The position numbers and the translations under genes are program-made. A stretch of 64,000 bases of DNA from assembly GCF_001312865.1 (NCBI RefSeq), contig NZ_BBER01000001.1, forward strand, positions 124,001-188,000, written 5' to 3'. The notes under the pieces were generated by a model. The model worked only from the letters and a program-made list of their open reading frames with translations, was not told the DNA's origin and searched no databases. This DNA is from Lacticaseibacillus thailandensis DSM 22698 = JCM 13996. GTDB taxonomy: Bacteria > Bacillota > Bacilli > Lactobacillales > Lactobacillaceae. Of the stretch, positions 31,889-42,190 are shown one piece after another. Numbering within the stretch: position 1 is the first letter of the stretch; each line of letters starts with the position of its first letter.

Positions 31889-33595
31889 ATGAAGAGAAGG
31901 TTTAAATTACCAATCATCTTGATTTATTATCTTGCACTCGCCGTGGCAATTGTTTATCCGTTGTACAGGACGGGATTGCTATTTGATGGCTATGACCAAG
32001 TTTTCCATTTGTCCAGAGCCCATGAGCTTGCGTCCGCGTTGAAGTAGGGACACTTGACGTATGGATACGCCATTAACGGATTTAACAAAGTTGGTCAAGC
32101 AATTGGTGTGTTTTATCCTAGTCTAAGCGTCGCCGTTTTGGCATTTTTTTCAGTTGTTTAATGGTCATTTAGTCGTAAGTACATATCTGGCGACAGCATT
32201 AACTGTGTTTTTAGGCTTGTTGATCAGCCACTATTCAATTAGACGGCTTCATCGGAGCAATTTAAATGCGTTATTGTTTGGGAGCCTGTACATTGGCTCG
32301 ACAATGTTTATGCAAGTTTGCTTCGTTTGGTTTGATATGGGATGGCTGTGGGCATTTATACTAATTCCACTCGTCTATTCTGGGTTTATCCAGATTTTTT
32401 TTATTACGATCATTCCTCAGGAGTAGATTTTACCCTCGGAATAGTTGCCTTGCTGTTGAGTCACATAATCAGCTTTTTGCTTGTTATGTTGTCGTTTGTG
32501 TTTGCTGTACTAATCATTAGTATGTTTCAAAGGACTTTTTGGCCCCATTTTCGTAAATTATTAATTAGTGGCATTTTAGGTATGGGGTGCACGGCTTTCT
32601 TTTGGGTTAAGTTCGTGCAAGTTTATTTCAGTAATAATATCAATGGTGTGGTCAAACTGGATTCTTCTCTTTATGCCTTAAAGCCAAGCAATGTGGTCAT
32701 AGATTCGCTCAATAATACCTCCATTACTAGTAATGTTGGTTTGATTATACTCATTGTTGGTTTATGCCTATTGGCTAGCAAAGGGGGACTGGCAAAATTA
32801 GATAATTATGTTCTCTATGGTGCCTTGATTTGCGCCTTTTTGTCTAGTAGCCTCTTTCCTTGGATACACGTTCAAAAATACTTGGGTGGAGTGATTCAGT
32901 ATCCAGTTCGTCTATTAAGCTTAGCAATGGTTGGTTTTGCCTTTGTGGCTGCGGACTATATTAATTCTTATTTAGTTAAGGTTGGTGGTATCCACCGTGC
33001 AATTATCATTGTAGGATTTGGTTTTGTTGTGTTGATGATGGTAACATCATCGTCGACCGAACTTGCTAATTATCTAAACACAAAGAATCAGTTAAGGACC
33101 CCATCTCAGAACGTACTAGCTACTTCGTGGAATAAGTTTGATGCGCATGCGGCAAAATATATTTTTAACGAAAAGTTTGCAATGGCTGGTGAATATGACT
33201 ATTGGCCAAAGCAAAGCATGAAGTTTAGCAATGACATTGTTGACCATATTGGAAAAATTAATGGTCATAAACAAAGAATGGAGCCGAGATCCATTACCGA
33301 TGGGATTCGGTATAAAGTTGCACTACGCAAGGGTGACGTTATTGACCTACCATTTTTAAATTACGGAGATGGTTTTAAAATTTCTGATGGTTTCAAGATT
33401 ACGAAGAGTGACAGGGGAACAGTTCAGACGCGAGCCACCAAGTCGGTCAGATCAATTATAGTGCGACGTCGAAACGGGATTTTAGACTACTGCACATTGC
33501 TTGTTTCAATAGCAAGTTGGGTGTTACTAGCAATAATTTTAGCTTTTTCTAGACGCTTTCGATTGGTTCGAATGAACGGTACTTTTCATTTATAG
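31889..33595 (+). pseudogene. PTPS-related (pfam10131-like) polytopic membrane protein, broken
   Basis: An AT-rich gene for a protein of about 569 residues with many membrane helices and a soluble C-terminal part, ending in one more helix and a basic tail. The start (IVYPLYRTGLLFDGYDQVFH) and the pattern of loops resemble the '6-pyruvoyl-tetrahydropterin synthase-related membrane protein' group, which are GT-C-like and unrelated to pterins; that is family inference. The frame is interrupted by an in-frame TAG at 32045, a shift at a T7 run near 32147 and a shift at a T8 run near 32396. The two shifts look like sequence errors, but the amber codon does not. ATG 31889 follows GGGGAGGG. It lies immediately downstream of ssrA. 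Confidence 0.6.
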
Positions 33596-33619
33596 AATCC
33601 TATTTTAAGAGATGATATC

Positions 33620-33658
33620 AAAAAGTCGACGCACAATTTTCAAGTGTGTCGGCTTTTT
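33620..33658. terminator. Bidirectional terminator between converging genes
   Basis: A 10-bp stem with G-U pairs is flanked by AAAAA on the left and TTTTT on the right, between the membrane-protein gene and the converging hydrolase gene. Confidence 0.75.
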
Positions 33659-33673
33659 CGTTGAGTGCTTGTC

Positions 33674-34654
33674 CTAATTCAATACCGTTACGTCTTGCTT
33701 CCGTGCGACCGGGAACGTAGTAACGGCGTCTTTGTTAAGCAACGCCTCGGTCAAGCGTACCGCACTCAGGTTGCTATTTTGGTACGGCTGGAAGTAGTAC
33801 GTACCGTTGCTCATCTGCATGTAACCACGGTATTGCGTGTAGTCAAACTCACCGTTGGCCTGGCCCTTGATGTTGCGCGGAATATCGAAGGGCTCGAGCA
33901 AGTGGTTAACGGTGTTGGCCGCGTCGGCGTCGGGCACCCGGGGTGCGTTTGCACGCATGAAGGCGGCACGGACAAAACGCGACGTGGAGGTGTAGTCACC
34001 GGGGAGGCCGAGGGCACCGGAACCGGGGCCAATTTCGCGGGCGGTGTAGTCGCTGAACTGCCGGTCGGGGGCACTACCATTGCTAAGTTGTACGTAGTTG
34101 CCCAGGTTTTGGCGGTGCCAGGCAAAGTCAGGGCTGTTAGTCATCACCCCCACTTGGTCGTCGTACCAGTGCACGCCGTCCGCCTGGATTTCGAGGACTT
34201 TGCAGTGGCCGTCCCGGTCCGCGATGATCCAGTGCAGTGGAATGTTACCGTCCATTTGGGGCAGGGCAAAGTTGACGATCTGCACCTGATCCAGGTGCGC
34301 CTGCACTTCTGCAGTGGTCCGGTTTGTGCCCAAAATCCAGTTTACCAACTCAAAGGAGGCCAAATTGAGGCGGTCGTCACTTGGTGTATCGGCGTAGTGC
34401 GCTTCATCACTAAAATAGAGGGTGGCGGCGCTCAGGCCAGCTTCATTGACCCCGTCAACGAGAATGTAGTCGTTCATTTTGGCGCCCGCACCGACAAAAC
34501 CAAGCCGCGTGGTAAAGGTGGCACCGGTCACGCTGTGGAAGGGGTAATCCCGGGGAACGACGACGGGGTTACCACCCAGTTCAAAGCCAAAGTCCATGGT
34601 GCGTGCCAGCCAGTATTGTCCGTCACTGGTTGGGTAAGTCATACTAGTACACAT
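33674..34654 (-). CDS. Choloylglycine hydrolase family protein (bile salt hydrolase/penicillin V acylase type)
   Basis: A 326-residue N-terminal-nucleophile hydrolase. After removal of Met, Cys2 is the nucleophile; Arg18 and Asp21 (LARTMDF), the Asn in VDGVNEAGL, the Asn in MTNSPDF and an Arg in TSTSRFVRAAF match the active site of the family. It hydrolyses amide bonds of conjugated bile salts, penicillin V or N-acyl amides; sequence inspection alone does not separate these. An AAGGAGG site precedes the ATG. It is cytoplasmic with no signal peptide and is monocistronic on the minus strand. Confidence 0.87.
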   Translation of the reverse strand: MCTSMTYPTSDGQYWLARTMDFGFELGGNPVVVPRDYPFHSVTGATFTTRLGFVGAGAKMNDYILVDGVNEAGLSAATLYFSDEAHYADTPSDDRLNLASFELVNWILGTNRTTAEVQAHLDQVQIVNFALPQMDGNIPLHWIIADRDGHCKVLEIQADGVHWYDDQVGVMTNSPDFAWHRQNLGNYVQLSNGSAPDRQFSDYTAREIGPGSGALGLPGDYTSTSRFVRAAFMRANAPRVPDADAANTVNHLLEPFDIPRNIKGQANGEFDYTQYRGYMQMSNGTYYFQPYQNSNLSAVRLTEALLNKDAVTTFPVARKQDVTVLN

Positions 34655-34784
34655 GTTGGGTTCCTCCTTTGGTTGATGGCGCTAACAAAGGCGTCATTGA
34701 CCACATTCTAACACGTTATGCTTGGCCGTTGGGTACCAGCTAGGCCGTAAATGCGTGCGTGTCATGCGGTTAGGAACATAAGGT

Positions 34785-35071
34785 TTAGTGGTGGTGTTCG
34801 TGATACAGCATTTCAGTGAACGTTGCCCATTTTTGATGATGAATAGCGTCGACTAATGGCATAGCACGAAGTTTGGGCAGTAACGTTACCGCTGTTAGTG
34901 GCAGGTACGGCCAATATAATTCTGAGGACACCCGGGATTGGTAATTGTGACCCGAGTAGCCTGATCCTCCAAAGGAAAATGTGTCGGGCCTGAAGGGTTG
35001 TGAACCATCTTTGTATGTGGCCAACGCTAAACGGGCGTAAAAACTGCAGTGTTTAGTCTGACATCGTTCAT
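34785..35071 (-). CDS. Unrecognised small protein or gene remnant (possible frameshift)
   Basis: I do not recognise this protein. The frame from 35024 downwards encodes a sensible-looking soluble C-terminus rich in Tyr, Pro and His, ending YHEHHH. Extending upstream with one base correction in a T5 run near 35046 gives a 95-residue product starting MNDVRLNTAVFYARLALA at 35071. There is no good ribosome-binding site. It may be the tail of a decayed gene. It sits between the divergent hydrolase and ABC permease genes. Confidence 0.3.
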
Positions 35072-35158
35072 ATTTTGGTCAACTTTGTTCAGTATCTTCT
35101 TAGCTATGGCACAAGGGCGTGCAGCCGTTGTCCAAATGTAGAGCAAGGAGATGCAATA

Positions 35159-36617
35159 ATGAACTTCGTTAAACGAGCGTGGCTCAACCTCATTGCGAGG
35201 AAGGGCCGAACATTATTATTAATTCTCGTGACTACAGCCATTATGTTGTTCGTCATGGCGGGGTTACTGATTCGCAACGCCGCCAACGCCGCCACAGAGA
35301 ACGCCAAGGATAGCGTCGGGGCGACGGTGACACTGACCGCTAACCGGTCGGCGGCCTTTAAAAAGATGCGGCGGAGTATGAGTAGTAACAGTGGCAAGCC
35401 TTCAGGCAGACCGACCATTACAACGACGCCAGTGTCACTAAAGGTGGCCAAAAAAAATTGCTCGGCTGAACAACGTCGAGAGCTATGCTGTTAGCGTGTC
35501 CACAACCGCGAAGGCTTCTGGATTTGATACCATCCAGACCGCTAGCGGTTCCGGTGGTCCGGGGATGAATAGCTCCAACAGTCAGAATAGCGTCACCGTG
35601 AGTGGGGTTTCGAGTACCAGCAGTAACAGTAGCTTTAGCGACGGCACGTATAAGATTAAGTCTGGCCGTGGCCTGACGAGCAAAGACGTGGGTTCAAACA
35701 ACGTCGTGATTGAAAGCGAGCTGGCTAGTGAGAATAACCTCAAAGTTGGTTCGACAATCAAGGTGAAGGCGACAACTGGTGCCAAGCAGACATACACACT
35801 GAAGGTCGTCGGTATTTACAGGGCCAAGAGCAGTTCGACAGCCAGCGCTAGTCCTGGACAATCTGATCCGGCGAATACCATCTTTACGAGCTACCAGCTT
35901 GCCAACAAGATTAAGGGGACTAAGTATGCAGGTACCGCTGATTCTGTAGTCTTCACGGTCGGCAAACCGGCCAAAGTGAGTGCGGTGAAGTCGGCGGGCA
36001 AGAAGCTGATTAATACCAGCAAGTTTAGCTTGAGCATCGATGACAGTAGTTACCAGCAGGTGAAGGCGTCAATGAGTAGCGTCACCAGCTTTGCCAACAA
36101 GATTGTCTGGTTGGTTGCCATCGCCGGTACCCTCATCCTCGCGTTGATTGTGATCTTGATGATTCGGGAGCGGCGGTACGAAATTGGTGTGCTGCTATCA
36201 CTCGGTGAACGCCGCTGGAAGGTTATTGCTCAGTTCTTCACTGAAATGGTCGCCGTGCTGATTGTGGCGGTCGGGCTTGCTGCCGTTGGTGGTAAATTTG
36301 TCGGTGATAAACTTGGCCAGCAACTGATTAGCCAGGAGTCGCAAAGTACGAGCACCATGGCAATCACTGCCCAGTCTGGTGGTCAAGGCGGCCAAATGGG
36401 TAGCGGTGGCCCGAGTCACAGCGGCGGGCAGATGCCGGGGCGTTCAGGCAACATGATGTCAACAGCCAAGCGGCAACAGGCCAAAATTTCGACGCAGGTT
36501 TCCGTTTGGAGCTTGTTACAGCTTTTCGGTATGGGGTTGATGATTATCCTGGTGGCCATTCTGCTAGCGGCCGGTGGTATCTTACGACTACAGCCGAAGA
36601 AGGTTTTGATTGAGTAG
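35159..36617 (+). CDS. ABC transporter permease, MacB/FtsX type (one frameshift)
   Basis: About 486 residues. One N-terminal membrane helix (LLLILVTTAIMLFVMAGLLI) is followed by an extracellular domain of about 290 residues, rich in Ser, Thr and Gly, then three C-terminal helices with the FtsX-type IREERRYEIGVLLSLG-like segment (ERRYEIGVLLSLGERRWK). The frame breaks at an A-run near 35448; repair gives VAKKIARLNNVESYAV. A low-complexity GGQ/GSG stretch lies between the last helices. AAGGAG precedes ATG 35159. Paired with the ATPase gene 12 bp downstream; such pairs export peptides or antimicrobials, but the substrate is unknown here. Confidence 0.85.
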
Positions 36618-36629
36618 GAAGGTGATGGA

Positions 36630-37295
36630 ATGCTAGAAACCAAGAAGTTAGGTTATTGGTATGGTCATGAGGACGACGCACTCTTTAAGAATGTCACCCT
36701 CAGCTTTGATGCTGGCATGTCATATGCGATTGTTGGCCAGTCGGGTTCGGGGAAGACGACGTTCCTGGCGCTGATTTCTGGATTGGATATACCCAAGGCT
36801 GGCGTGGTTGAATTCAATGGCCAGGACATTAGCACAGTGGGGCTAACAAAATACCGGCGGCATGACGTTGCAATTGTCTTCCAGTCATACAACTTATTTA
36901 ACTACATGTCCGCATTGGAAAACCTGATGGTAGCGATGGCCATCACGGGGGCCCAGCACAAGGGTGATAAGGAATTTGCGCGGCAGGTGTTGGCAAAGTT
37001 AGGACTGACAGACGAGCAGATGGTGAAGAACGTGCAAAAGCTATCCGGGGGGCAGCAACAGCGTGTGGCGATAGCGCGAACCATGTGTTGTGATGCCCCG
37101 TTGGTAGTGGCGGATGAACCAACCGGTAACTTGGACGAACGAAATACGGTTGAGGTGATTGACCTCTTGCAACAGATCGCTCACGAACAGCATAAATGCG
37201 TCATTATCGTCACGCACGAAGTGGAGGTAGCAGCGCGGTGTGATGTCACCATTCGGTTAGCGGAGCGGACATTCCGGGTTGAACAGCCAGCATAA
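36630..37295 (+). CDS. ABC transporter ATP-binding protein (LolD/MacB type)
   Basis: The 221-residue ATPase partner of the preceding permease. Walker A is GQSGSGKTT, signature LSGGQQQRVAIARTM, Walker B VVADEPTGNLDE and the switch His is in VTHEVEVA. The 'EPTGNLD' form is typical of MacB-like export ATPases. A GGAAGGTG site precedes the ATG. The unit ends at a terminator. No two-component or immunity gene is next to it. Confidence 0.92.
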   Translation: MLETKKLGYWYGHEDDALFKNVTLSFDAGMSYAIVGQSGSGKTTFLALISGLDIPKAGVVEFNGQDISTVGLTKYRRHDVAIVFQSYNLFNYMSALENLMVAMAITGAQHKGDKEFARQVLAKLGLTDEQMVKNVQKLSGGQQQRVAIARTMCCDAPLVVADEPTGNLDERNTVEVIDLLQQIAHEQHKCVIIVTHEVEVAARCDVTIRLAERTFRVEQPA

Positions 37296-37307
37296 TGTAT
37301 ACGCAAT

Positions 37308-37337
37308 GGGGCGGCATCAATGTGATGTCGTCCTTTT
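37308..37337 (+). terminator. Terminator after the ABC ATPase gene
   Basis: A 10-bp stem with G-U pairs (GGGCGGCATC with GATGTCGTCC) is followed by TTTTT. Confidence 0.7.
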
Positions 37338-37585
37338 TATGTTGCTTCATTCTGGAAGTACTGGTGTGATAATTATTACTGGTAGCGATCAACATAGCGG
37401 TTAAATTTGGGGAATTTTCACAAACCGGTGTTGATCTTACTAACTGATCCAGCAAGGCAACCAGTTTTGCTGCTGTTCATTCTCGGCATAGTTCTGCAAC
37501 AGCTGCATGATGGTTGGGGATTGAAGCCGCCGTCTCCAGAGCCATAGTTGTCACAGACACCGGCGACCTGCAACGACGCCCCCTA
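37338..37585. other. Gap with no recognised gene
   Basis: No gene is supported here. On the minus strand a short coding-like stretch reads LETAASIPNHHAAVAELC before a stop, which may be the trace of a decayed gene. No tRNA, repeat or riboswitch was seen. Confidence 0.3.
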
Positions 37586-37614
37586 TTTAAATGTAGCCGA
37601 TAGTTTTGTATACT
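37586..37614 (+). promoter_or_regulatory. Promoter of the tdk operon
   Basis: The -35 TTTAAA (weak), 17-bp spacer and a good -10 TATACT (37609-37614) lie 33 bp before tdk. Confidence 0.5.
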
Positions 37615-37646
37615 AGACGGAGTGAAATTTGATGGGAGGCCACAAG

Positions 37647-38234
37647 ATGGCACAGCTTTTCTTCCGCTATGGCTCCATGAACAGCGGTAAAAGTATTGAG
37701 ATTTTGAAGGTGGCCCACAACTACGAGGAACAGGGTAAGCGGGTCATCCTTATGAATAGCAGTATTGATACACGTTCAGGGGTTGGCCATATTGCCAGTC
37801 GTATTGGGCTGGAGCGTGACGCCCACGCGGTTTACCCGGATAGCGACGTGTTTCAAATGGTCAAGGACATCGACGCGGACGCCAGTTGCGTGCTGATTGA
37901 CGAAGCGCAATTTATGACCAAACAGCAGGTGTATGACTGTGCGCGCGTGGTGGATGAGTTGCACATTCCCGTAATGGCTTTTGGGTTGAAGAACGACTTT
38001 CAAAACCACCTGTTTGAGGGTAGTGAAGCCTTGCTGATCTATGCGGATAAAATTGAAGAAATGAAGACCATTTGCTGGTTCTGTGCCAAGAAGGCCACGA
38101 TGAACTTGCGGGTCAACGATGGGCACCCCGTATATGAGGGGGAGCAGATCATGATGGGTGGTAACGAATCGTACTACCCTGTTTGCCGGAAGCATTATTT
38201 TCACCCGCCGTTGAGCGCGCGGGGAGAGGAATAG
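37647..38234 (+). CDS. tdk: Thymidine kinase
   Basis: A 195-residue type II thymidine kinase for thymidine salvage. The P-loop is GSMNSGKS, the Walker B-like region LIDEAQFMT, and a zinc site is formed by CWFC and a C-terminal CRKH. ATG 37647 follows GGGAGG; an upstream in-frame ATG lacks a site. It heads the conserved tdk-prfA-prmC-sua5 run and ends 2 bp before prfA. Confidence 0.95.
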   Translation: MAQLFFRYGSMNSGKSIEILKVAHNYEEQGKRVILMNSSIDTRSGVGHIASRIGLERDAHAVYPDSDVFQMVKDIDADASCVLIDEAQFMTKQQVYDCARVVDELHIPVMAFGLKNDFQNHLFEGSEALLIYADKIEEMKTICWFCAKKATMNLRVNDGHPVYEGEQIMMGGNESYYPVCRKHYFHPPLSARGEE

Positions 38235-38236
38235 TT

Positions 38237-39316
38237 ATGGATAAGATTTTTGAACAACTTGACGGGGTGTTAGCCCGTTACGAAGAAATTGAAGAGATGA
38301 TGGCCGATCCAGAAGTCATCGCTGACACCAAGCGCTTTATGGAAATCTCCAAGGAGGAGGGTTCCATGCGTGACGTGGTCGCCGCCTACAAGAAGTACAA
38401 AAAGGTACTCAAGGACATCGACGAAAACGATGAGATCATGCGTGACAGTGATGATCCGGAGCTAGCGGATATGGCCAAGGAAGAACTGGCAGCTGACCGC
38501 GAGCAGAAGGCCAAGCTGGAAGACCAGATCAAGGTCATGATGTTGCCGAAGGACCCTAACGATGATAAGAACATCATTATGGAAATCCGTGGCGCTGCTG
38601 GTGGGGATGAGGCCAGCCTCTTTGCTGGTGACCTGTTAAATATGTACACGCGTTACGCCGAAAACCAGGGGTGGAATACCGAAGTAATCGATTCTACCCC
38701 AACTGAAGTGGGCGGGTACAAAGAAGTGGTCATTATGATCACCGGGAACAACGTGTACTCCAAGTTGAAGTACGAAAACGGAGCGCACCGTGTTCAGCGG
38801 GTGCCAGTCACTGAAAGTGCCGGGCGTGTGCACACCAGTACGGCTACGGTGGCGGTAATGCCGGAGTACGAAGAGGTCGATTTCAAACTTGATCCCAAGG
38901 ATATCCGGACGGATGTTTACCGTTCTAGTGGTGCTGGTGGGCAGCACATTAACAAAACCAGTTCTGCGGTGCGGATGACCCACATTCCTACCGGGATCGT
39001 GGTGGCCATGCAAGACCAGCGTTCGCAGCAGCAAAACCGCGTCAAAGCCATGCAGATTTTGACGAGTCGGGTGTACGATTATTACGAAAGCCAGAACGAA
39101 GAGGAGTACGCGGCGAAGCGGCGGACGGCCATTGGTTCTGGGGACCGGTCGGAACGGATTCGGACGTATAATTACCCGCAAAACCGGGTGACGGACCACC
39201 GTATCGGTTTAACGCTGAATAAGTTGGATAAGATCATGAACGGTGATCTCGACGAAATCATTGCGGCGTTGGTCGTTCAAGATCAGGCTAAGAAGTTGGA
39301 GCAGTTGGATGTCTAG
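38237..39316 (+). CDS. prfA: Peptide chain release factor 1
   Basis: The 359-residue RF1, which releases peptides at UAA and UAG codons. The GGQ catalytic motif ([17 protein letters not shown]) is intact, and the coiled N-terminal domain and the domain 2 stop-recognition region ([14 protein letters not shown]) are present. The start at 38237 uses a GGGGAGAGGA site at the end of tdk; the longer upstream frame overlaps tdk. It overlaps prmC by 8 bp, the gene for its own methylase. Confidence 0.97.
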   Translation: MDKIFEQLDGVLARYEEIEEMMADPEVIADTKRFMEISKEEGSMRDVVAAYKKYKKVLKDIDENDEIMRDSDDPELADMAKEELAADREQKAKLEDQIKVMMLPKDPNDDKNIIMEIRGAAGGDEASLFAGDLLNMYTRYAENQGWNTEVIDSTPTEVGGYKEVVIMITGNNVYSKLKYENGAHRVQRVPVTESAGRVHTSTATVAVMPEYEEVDFKLDPKDIRTDVYRSSGAGGQHINKTSSAVRMTHIPTGIVVAMQDQRSQQQNRVKAMQILTSRVYDYYESQNEEEYAAKRRTAIGSGDRSERIRTYNYPQNRVTDHRIGLTLNKLDKIMNGDLDEIIAALVVQDQAKKLEQLDV

Positions 39317-40140
39317 AAGTTACGGAGAGGCGTTGCGCGCAGCGGAGCGCCTTTTATCGAGTCATCAAGTGGAACCAGACGGTGCAACGTACGTCTTGAC
39401 AACGCGACTTAACTGGACGCGGAGTCGGTTGATTTTACATGCACGCGACGTGATCCCACAAGCAGTGGATGACCAGTTACAACGCGACCTGGCGCAGTTG
39501 CTAGATAATGTGCCGCCACAGTACGTTGTGGGTCGGGCCCCGTTCTTTGATCACTGGTTTCACGTCACCCCGGCGGTGTTGATTCCGCGCTTTGAAACCG
39601 AGGAACTGGTCTCGTGGGTCCTCAGTGACCAGCGGGATGCGCAAAGTGGGTTGGATCTGGGTACGGGCAGTGGGGCCATCGGTATCACGTTAGCGAAGCG
39701 GTTGCCGCGGGTGCGGATGACCCTCAGTGACGTGTCGGTGGATGCTTTAGCAGTTTCCCGGGAAAATGCCCGGACGCTGGGAGCAGATGTGCAGCTGGTG
39801 CAAAGCGATATGTTTACGGATATTCCGGCACGGTTCGACTTTGTGGTGGCCAACTTGCCGTATATCAGTCACGATGAGGAAAAGGTGATGGACGCCAGCA
39901 CGCTGGCGTATGAACCGCACCTAGCATTATTTGCGGACAACCACGGGTTGGCGCTGTTTCAGCACTTTTTTTTGGCGCCATCACCGACCATGTACGGCGG
40001 GGTGGGGCGGCTTACCTAGAATTCGGGTACCACCAGCAGCCCGCACTAGCCGCATGGTCAGTGTGATGCTACCCAGTGCGACGGCCGAATTTCGGCACGA
40101 CATGGCGGGTTTGCCGCGCATGCTTAAATTGCAGTTTTAA
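39309..40140 (+). CDS. prmC: Release factor glutamine methyltransferase PrmC (two frameshifts)
   Basis: Methylates the glutamine of the GGQ motif in release factors; about 277 residues. An N-terminal helical domain ([25 protein letters not shown]) is followed by the SAM-binding [12 protein letters not shown] and substrate motif. The canonical NPPY appears as NLPY (VVANLPYIS), an unusual substitution in the active site. The frame is lost at a T8 run near 39966 (repair: [11 protein letters not shown]) and again near 40055, before the C-terminus [18 protein letters not shown]. Starts inside the end of prfA. Confidence 0.9.
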
Positions 40141-40167
40141 AGCTGTACTTTATGGAGGTAATTGGCA

Positions 40168-41184
40168 ATGAAGACGACGATGTTTACGCGCGCAACGGTG
40201 GCTGATGCCGCCCAGTTATTACGTAACGGTGAGTTAGTGGCGTTTCCGACCGAGACGGTTTACGGACTAGGCGCGGACGCGACGAACGTGACGGCCGTCA
40301 AGAAGGTTTACGCCGCTAAGGGTCGCCCCAGTGACAACCCGTTGATCGTGACCGTGGCGGATATTGATACGGTGCGCCGCTTTGCTGACGTCACGCCGGT
40401 GGCCGAGCGACTCATGCGTAAGTACTGGCCGGGACCACTGACCATCATTTTGAATATTATCCCGGGGGCACTGGATGCTGCCGTAACGGGTGGCTTGCCG
40501 ACCGCGGCATTTCGTTGTCCGGATAATGCGGCGACGCGGGAACTGATCAAGTTGTCTGGCAACCCGATCGTAGGGCCGTCTGCCAACCTATCCGGTAAGC
40601 CAAGTCCGACGACTGCTCAGCATGTCCTGCACGATATGGATGGACGGATTGCCGGAATTCTGGATGACGGTCCAGCGCGGGTCGGGGTGGAATCGACCAT
40701 CCTGGATCTGAGTGGTGACACGCCGGCCATTTTACGGCCGGGCTACGTTGATGAGAGCATGTTGGCGGCGGACCTGCAGACGGTCAACACCGACCAGCAC
40801 CACGTGGGCGCCAACGAAACACCCAAGGCACCGGGGATGAAGTACAAGCATTACGCCCCGGATGCCCAAGTGGTGATTGTGGATCACCAGGTGGACTTCC
40901 CGGCAGCCATTAAGTGGGCGCAAGCCGATCCCCGCGCATTTGGGGTGCTGGCGACAGACCAGGTGTTGGCGACGGTGCCCGCGGGGGTGGAAACCTATTC
41001 GTTGGGCACCGACCTGGCCAGCGCTACCCGCGACCTGTTTGCCGGCCTGCGTTACTTTGATTTACACCCAGACATCTCGCTGGTTCTGGCGCAGGGTTTT
41101 GATCCTGAGGGTCTGGGTGCGGCGTACATGAACCGCATCAACAAGTCCGCCGGTGGGGAACACTTCCCGGTTACCGCACCATAA
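40168..41184 (+). CDS. Threonylcarbamoyl-AMP synthase (Sua5 type)
   Basis: A 338-residue enzyme making threonylcarbamoyl-AMP from threonine, bicarbonate and ATP for t6A37 of tRNA. The YrdC domain (FPTETVYGLGADA, KGRPSDNPLIV, GPSANLSGKPSPT) is followed by the Sua5 C-terminal domain (PGMKYKHYAPDA onward). It is therefore the long Sua5 form, not the short TsaC form. ATG 40168 follows GGAGG at 9 bp. Last gene of the tdk-prfA-prmC run. Confidence 0.95.
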   Translation: MKTTMFTRATVADAAQLLRNGELVAFPTETVYGLGADATNVTAVKKVYAAKGRPSDNPLIVTVADIDTVRRFADVTPVAERLMRKYWPGPLTIILNIIPGALDAAVTGGLPTAAFRCPDNAATRELIKLSGNPIVGPSANLSGKPSPTTAQHVLHDMDGRIAGILDDGPARVGVESTILDLSGDTPAILRPGYVDESMLAADLQTVNTDQHHVGANETPKAPGMKYKHYAPDAQVVIVDHQVDFPAAIKWAQADPRAFGVLATDQVLATVPAGVETYSLGTDLASATRDLFAGLRYFDLHPDISLVLAQGFDPEGLGAAYMNRINKSAGGEHFPVTAP

Positions 41185-41208
41185 CTTTTTCGGGAGAAGC
41201 GGTTTGTA

Positions 41209-41217
41209 TGCTATACT
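41209..41217 (+). promoter_or_regulatory. Extended -10 promoter of upp
   Basis: TGC plus TATACT (41212-41217) forms an extended -10, 57 bp before upp. The -35 is weak. Confidence 0.5.
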
Positions 41218-41274
41218 GGTGAGCGGAATAATGGCCTGAGTGGGGCCACGACAAGCAAAGGAGAAAACATAACC

Positions 41275-41904
41275 ATGGCCAAGTTTACGGTTTTAAATCA
41301 TCCACTAATTCAACACAAATTAACGTTGATTCGCGACAAGCACGTTGGCACCAAGGAATTTCGTGAGGTTGCTAACGAGATTGCCGAGTTGATGGTTTAC
41401 GAAATCACGCGGGACCTCCCGCTTGAGGACGTTGAGGTCGAGACCCCGATGGGCAAGACGACCCAGAAGCAATTGGCCGGCAAGAAGTTGGCTGTGGTGC
41501 CGATTTTACGGGCCGGCCTGGGGATGGTCGACGGGGTGCTGGAACTGATTCCGGCGGCCAAAGTCGGTCACATCGGGATGTACCGTGACGAACAGACCCT
41601 GAAGCCACACGAATACTTCGTGAAGATGCCGACCGACATTGATCAGCGAGAGCTCTTGATCGTGGACCCAATGCTCGCTACTGGTGGTTCGGCCATCATG
41701 GCCATTGATGCGTTGAAGAAACGCGGCGCGAAGGCAATGAAGTTGGTCGTACTGGTGGCCGCACCTGAAGGGGTCAAAGCCGTTCAGGAAAAGCATCCTG
41801 ACGTTGAGATCTACGCAGCTGCGTTGGATGACCACCTAACTGATACTGGCTACATCTTCCCTGGTTTGGGCGACGCTGGTGACCGGTTGTTTGGTACCAA
41901 ATAA
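41275..41904 (+). CDS. upp: Uracil phosphoribosyltransferase
   Basis: A 209-residue cytoplasmic salvage enzyme converting uracil and PRPP to UMP. The PRPP-binding loop [14 protein letters not shown], the N-terminal [12 protein letters not shown] and the C-terminal uracil-binding [14 protein letters not shown] are all intact. An AAAGGAG site precedes the ATG. It has its own promoter and terminator, and precedes the ATP synthase operon as in many Firmicutes. Confidence 0.98.
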   Translation: MAKFTVLNHPLIQHKLTLIRDKHVGTKEFREVANEIAELMVYEITRDLPLEDVEVETPMGKTTQKQLAGKKLAVVPILRAGLGMVDGVLELIPAAKVGHIGMYRDEQTLKPHEYFVKMPTDIDQRELLIVDPMLATGGSAIMAIDALKKRGAKAMKLVVLVAAPEGVKAVQEKHPDVEIYAAALDDHLTDTGYIFPGLGDAGDRLFGTK

Positions 41905-41913
41905 TTTACATGC

Positions 41914-41957
41914 AGAGCAAGGTGAGCTGACCTACAGTGAGCTCACCTTGCTTTTTG
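41914..41957 (+). terminator. Terminator after upp
   Basis: A 13-bp perfect stem (41916-41928 with 41940-41952) is followed by a T5 run. Confidence 0.88.
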
Positions 41958-42190
41958 CCTTTAGGTGGGCATCGCCAGGGAACGTAAAGCCCCCGCATAT
42001 GAGGGTGACGTAACGTTGCGTAAACAACTTTTTAATACCCACTTGCCCCGCAATTGTTGATTTTCACGGTCTGCAAACTTTATGAAAGCCGTCATTATGC
42101 GGCCGGTGACGCTTTCATTCCAAATTGGAGTGAAAGCCGACATGATAAGGAATTCCTTTTGTCTTTTCCATCTGAAGGTGATAGAGTAAG
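41958..42190. other. Upstream region of the ATP synthase operon with cre-like repeats
   Basis: No gene is seen. The stretch holds TGAAAGCCGTCATTATG at 42083-42099, a near-direct repeat TGAAAGCCGACATGATA at 42131-42147, and an inverted GTGACGCTTTCA copy at 42106-42117. The reverse complement of the inverted copy (TGAAAGCGTCAC) resembles the first half of a CcpA cre site. The first and inverted copies can also form an 11-bp hairpin with one bulge. Confidence 0.4.
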
